Shown in pieces: positions 25,045-32,648 of a stretch of DNA of 38,276 nucleotides. Each line of letters opens with the position of its first letter. The stretch's first letter is position 1. The notes under the pieces are model-generated. The model saw nothing but the letters and a program-made list of their open reading frames with translations, made no database searches and had not been told where the DNA came from. A program made the position numbers and the translations under genes. Location: positions 1 through 38,276 of the forward strand of contig QJYE01000022.1 in NCBI GenBank assembly GCA_003235785.1, given 5' to 3'. The stretch comes from Nitrospirota bacterium. Lineage in GTDB: Bacteria; Nitrospirota; Nitrospiria; Nitrospirales; UBA8639.

Positions 25045-25290
25045 ATGGCAGCGATAAAATTTGAAAAGGCCTTGTCTCGTTTGGAAACAATCGTGACAGA
25101 ATTAGAGGCGGGTGAGCTCTCTTTAGATGATTCATTGAGGATATTTGAAGAAGGGGTCAAGCTGTCCAAGACGTGCTTGAAAATGTTGGATGAGGCTGAG
25201 CGTAAAGTGGAAATTCTTGTGCAAGACAAGGATGGCCGAAAACGCATTCAGGCGTTTTCGTTGGAGGAATCCGATTCCACTGAGTCGTAA
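25045..25290 (+). CDS. xseB: Exodeoxyribonuclease VII small subunit
   Basis: 81 residues with the family pattern I-K-F-E-K-A-L-S-R-L-E-T-I-V, then L-E-A-G-E-L-S-L-D-D-S-L and F-E-E-G-V-K-L. Several small XseB subunits bind each XseA and regulate it. The length is typical (about 80). It sits 74 bases behind xseA. The C-terminal 15 residues are charged and variable. Confidence 0.95.
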   Translation: MAAIKFEKALSRLETIVTELEAGELSLDDSLRIFEEGVKLSKTCLKMLDEAERKVEILVQDKDGRKRIQAFSLEESDSTES

Positions 25291-25349
25291 CCCACGTTCT
25301 CGTTCCTTCCTCTTTCATTCCTGAGGAGAATAGGCTCGGTTTCCACGAC

Positions 25350-26138
25350 ATGTCGTCTCTACAACCTCCTCTCCCAGTCAAAAAATCAGCCAAACAACGA
25401 TTAGATGCCCTGTTGGTCTCTCAGGCACTGGTTCCTAGCCGGGAACAGGCCAGTCGTCTTATCCTGGCGGGCCGGGTCAAGATTGATGGGGTGGTTATGG
25501 ATAAACCAGGGAAACAGGTGTCCTCAGAAGTGATGGCTGAAATTGTCCTGCCTGAGTCTCAATATGCAAGCCGCGGTGGAGAAAAGCTGGCTCCGGCTTT
25601 AGAAGCTTTTGGGCTTTCGTGTTCGGGATGGGTGGTGATGGATGTGGGGGCTTCAACCGGAGGGTTTACCGACTGTGTGTTGCAGCATGGTGCTCAACGA
25701 GTGTATGCCATTGATGTGGGCTATGGACAGCTGGATTGGCGCCTGCGATCAGATTCCCGTGTGATTGTGATGGATCGTGTGAATATTCGATATTTGCGCC
25801 CAGAAGATATTCCAGAGTTGGTCGATTTAATCGTCATTGATGTGTCATTTATTTCTCTGAAGTTGGTTTGGCCTGTGATCATCCCCGTGTTAAAGCCGAA
25901 GGGCTATCTGGTGTCATTGATTAAGCCTCAGTTTGAGGTTGGGAAGGGGCAAGTCGGTAAGGGTGGGATTGTTCGGGATGAAACGTTGCGCCAAGCCGTT
26001 AAAGATCAGTTCGTGGTCTATGCCAATTCATTGTCCTTAGATCTTATCGGCCTCATGGATTCCACCCTATTAGGGAAAAAGGGAAATAAGGAGATTGTCA
26101 TGGGTTTACAGAAGCGAGAAATAGGGGTATCTGGATAA
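25350..26138 (+). CDS. tlyA: TlyA-family S4/FtsJ rRNA methyltransferase
   Basis: 262 residues. An N-terminal S4 RNA-binding domain (Q-R-L-D-A-L-L-V, then A-G-R-V-K-I-D-G, about residues 14-70) precedes a Rossmann methyltransferase with the SAM motif MDVGASTGGFTDCVLQ and AIDVGYGQLDW. Members 2'-O-methylate rRNA; some were historically called hemolysin A, which is not implied here. Position between xseB and an epimerase is consistent with the common xseA-xseB-(dxs)-tlyA neighbourhood, with no ispA or dxs present in between. Confidence 0.94.
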   Translation: MSSLQPPLPVKKSAKQRLDALLVSQALVPSREQASRLILAGRVKIDGVVMDKPGKQVSSEVMAEIVLPESQYASRGGEKLAPALEAFGLSCSGWVVMDVGASTGGFTDCVLQHGAQRVYAIDVGYGQLDWRLRSDSRVIVMDRVNIRYLRPEDIPELVDLIVIDVSFISLKLVWPVIIPVLKPKGYLVSLIKPQFEVGKGQVGKGGIVRDETLRQAVKDQFVVYANSLSLDLIGLMDSTLLGKKGNKEIVMGLQKREIGVSG

Positions 26139-26191
26139 AGAGGGTCAAGAATGCTCACAAGTGGTTACGTCTGGAAAGGAAATGACACGTC

Positions 26192-27121
26192 ATGGGGATG
26201 AAGGTTCTGGTCACTGGAGGGGCAGGGTTTATTGGATCACATCTCGTAGATCGATTAGTGCAGGAAGGTAACCAGGTCGTTGTGATTGATAATCTTTCGA
26301 CAGGGAAACGCAAGCAAGTCAATAAAAAAGCCGTCTTGTATAAAATGGATATCCGGAGCAAGCGGATTGAGCGAGTCTTCCGAAAAGAACGGCCGGTAGT
26401 GGTGGTTCATTTAGCGGCTCAAATGAATGTCCGTCATTCAACGGAAAATCCTGGATTCGATGCGGACGTGAATATTTTAGGCACCCTGAATCTCATGGAG
26501 CATGCGGTGAAAAGTGGAGTACGAAAGGTCTCCTTTGCGTCTTCGGGTGGAGCCGTCTACGGGGAGCAGGAAGTGTTTCCTGCAGCAGAATCCCATCGCA
26601 CCGAACCCCTTTCTCCTTATGGAATCAGCAAGTTAGCCGGTGAAAAATACTTGGCGTATTATAGCAATACCATGGGTCTGCGATCGGCGGTCCTGCGATT
26701 CGCCAATGTTTATGGTCCAAGGCAAGATTCTGAAGGGGAAGCGGGTGTCGTCGCGATTTTTTCCAAGCAGATGCTGGAAGGTGGGCAGCCGATCATCAAT
26801 GGAACAGGAAAGCAGACGCGGGATTTCGTGTATGTCGATGATGTGGTGGAAGCCCTTTTGGTGACATTAGGAGAAGATGTTCAGGGCATCTTTAATGTTG
26901 GGACGGGTCGGGAAACAACCGTGAATGAATGTTACAGCATCATTAAACAATTGACCAACAGTTCTTGCAAAGATTTATTCGGGGCGGCAAAAAAGGGAGA
27001 ACAGTTTCGTAGTGTGCTGGATGTGACGAGCTTGAGGGAGCGATTCGGCTGGGAGCCTCAAGTGTCGTTGCCGGATGGCCTCAAGATGACCGTGGAGTTT
27101 TTTCAAGCGCAGGGCAAATAA
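26192..27121 (+). CDS. NAD-dependent epimerase/dehydratase (UDP-glucose 4-epimerase-like)
   Basis: 309 residues of the extended SDR family. The Rossmann motif is VTGGAGFIGSH (residues 6-16). The conserved Ser/Thr region is FASSGGAVYG and the catalytic pair is Y-G-I-S-K. The sugar-binding half contains FANVYGPRQDSEGEAGVVA and TRDFVYVDDV. It is typical of UDP-hexose 4-epimerases used in surface polysaccharide synthesis; the exact sugar cannot be stated. The ATG at 26192 has GGAAAGGA (26173-26180) upstream; 26198 is an alternative. It is convergent with the rhodanese gene. Confidence 0.9.
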   Translation: MGMKVLVTGGAGFIGSHLVDRLVQEGNQVVVIDNLSTGKRKQVNKKAVLYKMDIRSKRIERVFRKERPVVVVHLAAQMNVRHSTENPGFDADVNILGTLNLMEHAVKSGVRKVSFASSGGAVYGEQEVFPAAESHRTEPLSPYGISKLAGEKYLAYYSNTMGLRSAVLRFANVYGPRQDSEGEAGVVAIFSKQMLEGGQPIINGTGKQTRDFVYVDDVVEALLVTLGEDVQGIFNVGTGRETTVNECYSIIKQLTNSSCKDLFGAAKKGEQFRSVLDVTSLRERFGWEPQVSLPDGLKMTVEFFQAQGK

Positions 27122-27163
27122 ACAGACCTTTCCAAAAAGGCTATGGGCTGCTCGATTGAAGCG

Positions 27164-27484
27164 CTAATATCGTGGCACTGAAGGGTCAATTTCAATGGAC
27201 CAGGATTCGATTCCCCCAATGAGATTTTTGACATTCGAAAACCCTTGTTGAAGCAAAAAGCCCACCGCATCGGCGCTTCGCATCCCTTTGTGGCAGTAGG
27301 CCACGATTTCGGCGTTTTTGTCCAATTGATTCAGAGAATTGGGAAGTTCGCCCAAGGGAATGAGCACTGACCCTTCTATTTTTGCCATTGAGTACTCATG
27401 AGGTTCTCGCACATCCAAGAGAAACGGGGCATCCCCATTATCTTGGCGAGCTTTTAATTCACGAACGGTGATGGTGTAACCCAT
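27164..27484 (-). CDS. Single-domain rhodanese-like protein
   Basis: 106 residues with the rhodanese fold: LLDVREPHEYSMAKI and the active-site loop YCHKGMRS (C64 to R69, the six-residue loop of sulfurtransferases), then G-G-I-E-S-W. It carries persulfide on Cys64 and probably takes part in sulfur transfer; the partner is unknown. AGGAGG (27496-27501 complemented) supports the start. It is divergent from asnS across 112 bases. Confidence 0.93.
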   Translation of the reverse strand: MGYTITVRELKARQDNGDAPFLLDVREPHEYSMAKIEGSVLIPLGELPNSLNQLDKNAEIVAYCHKGMRSADAVGFLLQQGFSNVKNLIGGIESWSIEIDPSVPRY

Positions 27485-27596
27485 ATGCGTATATCCTCCT
27501 TCAATAGTCTAAGTCATTCCATACCCAAGGCTCATCATAGCGACTGATTTTTCTGAGTGTCAATTTATTCTTGGTAAAAGCGTAAGGAGCGTCAGC

Positions 27597-28898
27597 ATGC
27601 CTCAGCAACGCGTTGTGTCTATTGGGCAAATTGCTCAATATGAAGGTCAGGACATTACTGTTAAAGGGTGGCTTCGCCTTCGGCGGTCAAGCGGGAAACT
27701 AAGTTTTTTAACGGTTCGCGATGGGACCGGGGATATTCAGGCGATTGTCAGTAAGGCTACGGTGGGGGAAGAGCAATTTGCCCTAGTGGGGCAAGTGACC
27801 CAGGAGTCCTCGGTGATTGTCACTGGACAACCGAGAAAGGATGTTCGGGCGCCTGGTGGTTTTGAATTAGACGTGGAGAACTTTCAAATCGTTCATCTGG
27901 CTGAACCCTTTCCGATTCAACCCAAGGAGCATGGGGTTGGATTTTTGATGGAGCATCGGCATCTCTGGCTGCGGTCGAGCCGGCAACATGCCATCTTACG
28001 CGTTCGCCATGAGATCATCCGAACCTGCCGAAATTTTTTCGATGAGCGAGATTTTACGCTCATTGACACGCCGATTTTTACCCCGAATGCTTGCGAAGGT
28101 ACGACCACACTTTTCCAAACGCAATACTTTGATCAGGTGGCGTATCTCGCGCAAAGCGGGCAACTCTATGGAGAAGCGGCCGCTGCCGCCTTTGGGAAGA
28201 TTTATTGTTTCGGTCCGACCTTTCGTGCAGAAAAATCCAAAACGCGTCGGCATCTCATGGAGTTTTGGATGGTGGAACCCGAAATGGCCTTTGCCGAATT
28301 ACCAGATGCCATGCAACTGGCGGAGGAACTCGTGTCGGTGGTCATTCAACGAGTCTTGGAAAATCGTCGAGCTGAGTTAGAGATTCTCGAACGAGACGTG
28401 GCGGCGTTGGAGGCCATGATTCCACCGTTTCCACGAATCACGTATGAAGAGGCGATTACACGGCTCAAAGAACATGGCGTGGATATTCAATTTGGTGATG
28501 ACTTCGGCAGTGAACAGGAAACCATATTGGCTAAATCTTTTGACCGCCCCGTTCTCGTGCATCGCTATCCGGCGGCGGCCAAAGCTTTTTATATGGCGAG
28601 AGATCCTGAGCGTCCAGACTTAGCCTTGTGTATGGATATGTTAGCCCCTGAAGGGTATGGAGAGATTATCGGCGGGGGACAACGCATTCATAATCTGGAA
28701 ACTCTACGCCAGCAAATTGCCGCGCATGATCTTCCGGAAGAAGCGTTTAAGTGGTATGTGGACTTACGCCGGTATGGGAGTGTGCCCCATGCTGGTTTTG
28801 GGATGGGGATTGAGCGAGTAGTCGCGTGGATTTGTGGGTTAGATCATGTGCGAGAAACGATTCCCTTCCCAAGAATGCTCTACACCCTCTATCCCTAA
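27597..28898 (+). CDS. asnS: Asparaginyl-tRNA synthetase
   Basis: 433 residues of the class IIb synthetases. An N-terminal OB domain (about 1-105, I-T-V-K-G-W-L-R) binds the anticodon. The catalytic domain shows E-H-R-H-L-W-L-R-S, TPNACEGTTTLFQTQYFDQ, motif 2 with FRAEKSKTRRH, and motif 3 GFGMGIERVV, ending IPFPRMLYTLYP. The T-P-N-A-C-E-G and I-P-F-P-R signatures favour AsnRS over AspRS. AAGGAG (27582-27587) precedes the ATG. Confidence 0.93.
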   Translation: MPQQRVVSIGQIAQYEGQDITVKGWLRLRRSSGKLSFLTVRDGTGDIQAIVSKATVGEEQFALVGQVTQESSVIVTGQPRKDVRAPGGFELDVENFQIVHLAEPFPIQPKEHGVGFLMEHRHLWLRSSRQHAILRVRHEIIRTCRNFFDERDFTLIDTPIFTPNACEGTTTLFQTQYFDQVAYLAQSGQLYGEAAAAAFGKIYCFGPTFRAEKSKTRRHLMEFWMVEPEMAFAELPDAMQLAEELVSVVIQRVLENRRAELEILERDVAALEAMIPPFPRITYEEAITRLKEHGVDIQFGDDFGSEQETILAKSFDRPVLVHRYPAAAKAFYMARDPERPDLALCMDMLAPEGYGEIIGGGQRIHNLETLRQQIAAHDLPEEAFKWYVDLRRYGSVPHAGFGMGIERVVAWICGLDHVRETIPFPRMLYTLYP

Positions 28899-28967
28899 TT
28901 TGACCGAAAGAGCTTCATCTACGTTAAGGGAGAAATATTTCCCATCCTTATTATTCCCCATGCTGTC

Positions 28968-28992
28968 ATTCCCGACATTTTTTATCGGGAAT
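28968..28992. repeat. Inverted repeat ATTCCCGA / TCGGGAAT
   Basis: An eight-base-pair perfect stem with a nine-base T-rich loop. The surrounding GTCATTCCCG...CGGGAATCTAT context resembles short dispersed palindromes (GTCATTCCCGC...GCGGGAATCCA style) found between genes in many bacteria. No T-run follows, so it is not a clear terminator for asnS. Confidence 0.55.
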
Positions 28993-29094
28993 CTATCTTA
29001 GTTTTGATGATTGATGCTTGATGGCAAAGCGTCTAATATCGACAGATATCAGTGTCGTCGCTCAGCTGGTTACCTAACAATGGAATCCATATCA

Positions 29095-29415
29095 TGTTCT
29101 GTGATGCCGGGTTTCGCCCCGGCAGGCGAGTTTTTGCTTAGCGCATCCCGCAGGGTGCAACCTTTGTTGTGAAGGCAAAAGTAGCCAAGCCCAAGTTGAC
29201 TGTGGCGTGCCCCCCCTGCCTCTGCAGGGGCAAGCTCTTCGGGTCCCCCGCGCGGTTCGCCAACTCCTTCGGCCTTGCTCAGGACAGGCCCGGCGGCGCG
29301 CAAACTAGCGGAGCCTCCGGAATTGATGAGCATCGTAGGGGATTCGAAGAGCCACGGCAGGCGACAATGGCTTTGGGTTCTTTTGCCGAAACAAAAGGAC
29401 CTCGGCGTACCTAGG
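29095..29415. repeat. G+C-rich dispersed-repeat-like block
   Basis: This block is clearly richer in G+C than its flanks and is packed with small hairpins: GCCGGG/CCCGGC near 29108-29125, CCCCTG/CAGGGG near 29215-29230, and TCTTTTG-loop-CAAAAGGA (29379-29399). It carries CAAAAGTAGCCAAGCCCAAG and CTTCGGCCTTGCTCAGGACA, phrases that recall intergenic repeats seen in many environmental genomes. That recall is from general knowledge; copy number in this genome cannot be seen here. Confidence 0.5.
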
Positions 29416-29530
29416 CCAAGCCCTGTGAAGTAATTTCAAAGAGAAAAGCCCTAGTAGCTTCTGGGTGGACTGCCAAATAGTATGTCTCTCCATCTTCCTC
29501 CAGGTTTCTAAAACTATATTATTTTGACTC

Positions 29531-29558
29531 TTGACACCTTAGTCTAGAGTTGTATACT
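29531..29558 (+). promoter_or_regulatory. Sigma-70 type promoter of the dcw cluster
   Basis: TTGACA (29531-29536), a 16-base spacer and TATACT (29553-29558). This is a strong match, 62 bases upstream of rsmH, with the next genes tightly packed downstream, so it is probably the main promoter of the division cluster. Confidence 0.8.
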
Positions 29559-29566
29559 GCGGAATG

Positions 29567-29581
29567 TGGGAAGAAGTGGGA
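29567..29581 (+). promoter_or_regulatory. MraZ-type operator: two TGGGA boxes with ten-base period
   Basis: TGGGA (29567-29571), five bases, TGGGA (29577-29581). MraZ proteins bind direct TGGGN repeats separated by five bases just downstream of the dcw promoter. Position (8 bases after the -10) and spacing match that pattern, but only two boxes are present, and no mraZ gene precedes rsmH here. Confidence 0.6.
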
Positions 29582-29620
29582 TGAAAAGATCACAAGTATG
29601 GCAAAAATGAAACAAATTGA

Positions 29621-30535
29621 ATGAATGATGTGCATGTTCCTGTTCTGGCTGAAGAAATTTGCTATTGGCTTAGCCCAAAAGCAGGTGGAATTTATGTCGA
29701 TTGTACCTTGGGGATGGGGGGAACTTCATTAAAAATACTCGAAAGAGCGGGGAATAATGCTTATCTTGTTGGTTTGGATAGGGATCCTGAGGCCGTGGCT
29801 TATGCGGAGAAAAACTTAGAGCCCTATAGTCAATTTGTGAAGATTTATCATGGGAATTACTCCCACCTCATTGAATTTGTGCACCAAGCAGGTTTTGAGA
29901 AGGTTGATGGCGTGGTCTTTGATTTAGGGGTGTCCTCATTGCAATTCGATAAGCCGGAACGAGGATTCAGCTTTTCTTCGGATGGTCCTTTGGATATGCG
30001 CATGAACCAAACGCAAGGTCCCAAAGCCGCAGATCTGGTGAATTGTCTTTCTGAAAAGGAATTAGCCGATTTGTTGTTTGTCTGTGGTGAGGAGCGATTT
30101 TCTCGACGCATTGCCCGAGCGATTGTGGAGGCAAGAAAAACCTACGCATTGGATACGACTCAAGCACTTGTCGCGGTGATAAAAGGTGCTGTTCCTTCAG
30201 CCTATAGAAGAGGGCGGATTCATTGTGCCACGCGGACTTTCCAGGCTCTTCGTATTCGGGTGAATCAGGAGTTGGATCTTCTGCAACCTGCTTTGCAGGA
30301 TGCGGTGAGTCTCTTGAAAGAAGGTGGACGGTTATGTGTGGTGGCCTTTCATTCATTGGAAGATCGGCTGGTCAAGCATTTGTTCCGGTCCTTAGCTGGA
30401 GGAGATCATCCCACCATCACTGTCCTGACGAAGAGGCCGATCACGGCTGATGAGCAGGAAATTCAAGAAAATCCGCGTGCGAGAAGTGCCAAATTGCGGG
30501 TGGTGCAACGCTTACCGGAAGAAGCGCTCTCATGA
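29621..30535 (+). CDS. rsmH: 16S rRNA m4C1402 N4-methyltransferase RsmH (MraW)
   Basis: 304 residues, the usual size. It shows HVPVLAEEICYWL, the SAM motif VDCTLGMGGTSLKIL, GLDRDPEA, FDLGVSSLQFD, the R-G-F-S-F-S-S-D-G-P-L-D-M-R-M motif, and late AFHSLEDRLVK. It methylates N4 of C1402 in 16S rRNA and is the first gene of the dcw cluster here, where mraZ is normally found just before it. The start lacks a good ribosome site; an eight-codon frame (29598-29624) ends by overlapping this ATG. It overlaps ftsL by four bases (ATGA). Confidence 0.96.
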   Translation: MNDVHVPVLAEEICYWLSPKAGGIYVDCTLGMGGTSLKILERAGNNAYLVGLDRDPEAVAYAEKNLEPYSQFVKIYHGNYSHLIEFVHQAGFEKVDGVVFDLGVSSLQFDKPERGFSFSSDGPLDMRMNQTQGPKAADLVNCLSEKELADLLFVCGEERFSRRIARAIVEARKTYALDTTQALVAVIKGAVPSAYRRGRIHCATRTFQALRIRVNQELDLLQPALQDAVSLLKEGGRLCVVAFHSLEDRLVKHLFRSLAGGDHPTITVLTKRPITADEQEIQENPRARSAKLRVVQRLPEEALS

Positions 30536-30879
30536 AAAAAAATGTCTTGCTGGGCATTATGATTGTCATGGGAGTTTGGTGCCTGTTGTATGTCGGAATC
30601 AAGATTGATATGTGGCGTCTCGGCTATGACATGGAGGATTTGGTGACCCAACGGACTCTTCTCAAGAAACGGCAGGAGATGTTGCACGTCCGGTTGTCAG
30701 AACTCACAGATCCGCAACGAATTGCTCGGCGAGCGCATGATGAATTAGGGCTTATCGTGCCGCAAGAAGGGCAAGTGGTGATGATTTCCCTCGATACGAA
30801 TTCTTCGTCGGAGGCGGATGCCGGTTCGCCGGCGCAATTAGTTCAGAAAATTTCAGATTCATTGTGGGGGCTACCATGA
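30532..30879 (+). CDS. ftsL: FtsL-like divisome protein
   Basis: 115 residues with one N-terminal membrane segment (about 5-25, LLGIMIVMGVWCLLYVGI) and a short periplasmic coiled coil (L-V-T-Q-R-T-L-L-K-K-R-Q-E-M), ending A-H-D-E-L-G-L. FtsL proteins are poorly conserved; identification rests on topology and on the position between rsmH and ftsI with ATGA overlaps on both sides. It would link FtsB/FtsQ to the FtsWI synthase. Confidence 0.85.
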   Translation: MKKNVLLGIMIVMGVWCLLYVGIKIDMWRLGYDMEDLVTQRTLLKKRQEMLHVRLSELTDPQRIARRAHDELGLIVPQEGQVVMISLDTNSSSEADAGSPAQLVQKISDSLWGLP

Positions 30880-32645
30880 GCGCGAACACCCAAGACATTC
30901 ACCCTATTTGTAAGATGCGTAGCGGCATTGTGTGCCTCTGTCTGCTCTTCGGATTTGGTTTGATCGGGTGTCGGTTGTTTTATTTGCAGGTTTTTCAGTC
31001 TGACGCGGGTGCGCATCAAGTGCAGCAGCAACATCAGCGAACGTTGGTTGTTCAGCCTGACCGGGGGGTAATCGTTGATCGCCAAGGTCATCCGTTGGCC
31101 ATGAATGTTGATGTGCCTTCCGTCTATGTCAATCTCGGCTCTCTCAAGGATCCGAAGCAAACCGCACGAGCCTTAGCGCCGGTTCTGGATATGCCTGTTA
31201 CCCAACTACGCCAGATGTTTCAGCAATCGCAATCGCGTGTCCGGATCAAGCGGCAAATTCCTGAAGATATAGCCAAGCGGGTAGAGGCGATGGCAATCCC
31301 GGGCGTGGAAGTGACCAGAAGCCCGCATCGTTTTTACCCCAAAGGAGAGTTGGGTTCTCATATTGTAGGTTTTGCGGGTGATGATAATCAGGGGTTGGAA
31401 GGGATTGAGTTTCATTATGAGTCCTATTTGCGTGGAGAGAAGAACTTGGTGCAGTACCAGCGGGATGCCAAGGGTGGGATGATTTCATCGCTCGGTAACC
31501 ATGGTTCTACGAGCCCTCTCACGGGGTATCATGTCACGCTGACGATTGATGAAGTGATCCAATTTATTGCCGAAGATGAATTGGCCAAAGCGGTTCGGCA
31601 GAGTGGAGCAAAATCCGGAACGATTTTAATCATGGATCCCATGACTGGTGCAATTTTAGCGTGGGCCCTGTATCCCACGTTTGATCCCAATCACTTCAGG
31701 AAGCTTTCTGCGAAAGATTGGAGAAATTGGGCGGTGACGGATCCCTATGAGCCAGGGTCGACGTTGAAGATGGTGGTGGCTGCCGCAGCCTTGGAAGAGG
31801 GAATCATGGAGCCGGACACTTTGATCTATGGAGGTGATGGGCAAATGTCCGTAGCCGGTACTATTGTCCATGATCACGCTAAGTCCAGCTGGATGACCTT
31901 CACGGAAGCCGTGGCGCATTCTAGTAATGTGGGAGTCATTAAGGTGGCGGTCGAATTAGGCCCAGCGCGGATGCTGCAATATCTGAAAGCGTTTGGGTTT
32001 GGAGAGAAAACGGGCATAGACCTTTCAGGGGAATCATCAGGGATTTTGCGTGAACTCAACGAATGGAGTGGCCGAAGTCTCTCCTCCTTAGCCATGGGGC
32101 AGGAAATCGCCGTCACCCCGATCCAAATGGTCACGGCGATGTCTGTGGTGGCCAATGGGGGGTGGTTGATGACGCCACATGTAGTGTCTTCGGTTATGGA
32201 TGGGCATGGGCAATCGATACTCACGACAGATCTGGAGCCAAGGCGACGACCCATTTCGGCTCAAACCGCCACACGCCTGAGCCGTATTCTTGAAACGGTG
32301 GTTGAAAGCGGGACCGGGAAGCAGGCCAAATTGGTGGGATATCGTGCCGCTGGCAAGACCGGAACTTCGCAAAAAGTTGATCCTCAATCAGGCACCTATT
32401 CGTCATCAAATGTGATTGCGTCGTTTGTGGGATTTGTGCCCGTTGAGCAGCCACGTCTCGCAATGTTGGTTGTCATCGATGAGCCGGAAGTGGGGCCATG
32501 GGGTGGAGAAGCAGCCGCACCGGTCTTTGGGAGCGTGGCGAAGCGAGTCTTGCCACATTTGGGAATTTTGCCCGGTGGGGCCCAATTGATTCAAGCGGCA
32601 TTCTCATCTTCTCAGTCGCCCTCTCTACAAACTGTTGTGCAGTAA
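30876..32645 (+). CDS. ftsI: Septal peptidoglycan transpeptidase FtsI (PBP3)
   Basis: About 589 residues from ATG 30876; a GTG at 30864 is possible, but the ATG overlaps the ftsL stop (ATGA) and has a G-run just before it. There is one N-terminal membrane helix (IVCLCLLFGFGLIGC), a dimerisation domain, and a transpeptidase domain with catalytic Ser295 in S-T-L-K, S-S-N (349-351) and K-T-G-T (494-497). It cross-links septal murein. No PASTA domain is present. Confidence 0.95.
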   Translation: MSANTQDIHPICKMRSGIVCLCLLFGFGLIGCRLFYLQVFQSDAGAHQVQQQHQRTLVVQPDRGVIVDRQGHPLAMNVDVPSVYVNLGSLKDPKQTARALAPVLDMPVTQLRQMFQQSQSRVRIKRQIPEDIAKRVEAMAIPGVEVTRSPHRFYPKGELGSHIVGFAGDDNQGLEGIEFHYESYLRGEKNLVQYQRDAKGGMISSLGNHGSTSPLTGYHVTLTIDEVIQFIAEDELAKAVRQSGAKSGTILIMDPMTGAILAWALYPTFDPNHFRKLSAKDWRNWAVTDPYEPGSTLKMVVAAAALEEGIMEPDTLIYGGDGQMSVAGTIVHDHAKSSWMTFTEAVAHSSNVGVIKVAVELGPARMLQYLKAFGFGEKTGIDLSGESSGILRELNEWSGRSLSSLAMGQEIAVTPIQMVTAMSVVANGGWLMTPHVVSSVMDGHGQSILTTDLEPRRRPISAQTATRLSRILETVVESGTGKQAKLVGYRAAGKTGTSQKVDPQSGTYSSSNVIASFVGFVPVEQPRLAMLVVIDEPEVGPWGGEAAAPVFGSVAKRVLPHLGILPGGAQLIQAAFSSSQSPSLQTVVQ

Positions 32646-32648
32646 GCC

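Larger units (their letters stand above)
28899..29620. other. Gene-free, repeat-rich region between asnS and the dcw cluster
   Basis: 722 bases with no supportable gene. From left to right it holds an inverted repeat at 28968-28992, a G+C-rich block at about 29095-29415, and a promoter with operator at 29531-29581. An 87-codon minus-strand frame (29070-29333) reads P-V-L-S-K-A-E-G and is low-complexity translation of the repeat block rather than a gene. Confidence 0.6.

Noticed and set aside
29050..29100. tRNA-like D-arm phrase GCTCAGCTGGTTA
   Set aside because: No anticodon stem, T-arm or acceptor pairing can be built around it.
29070..29333. 87-codon minus-strand frame with P-V-L-S-K-A-E-G
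   Set aside because: Typical spurious translation of a G+C-rich repeat block.
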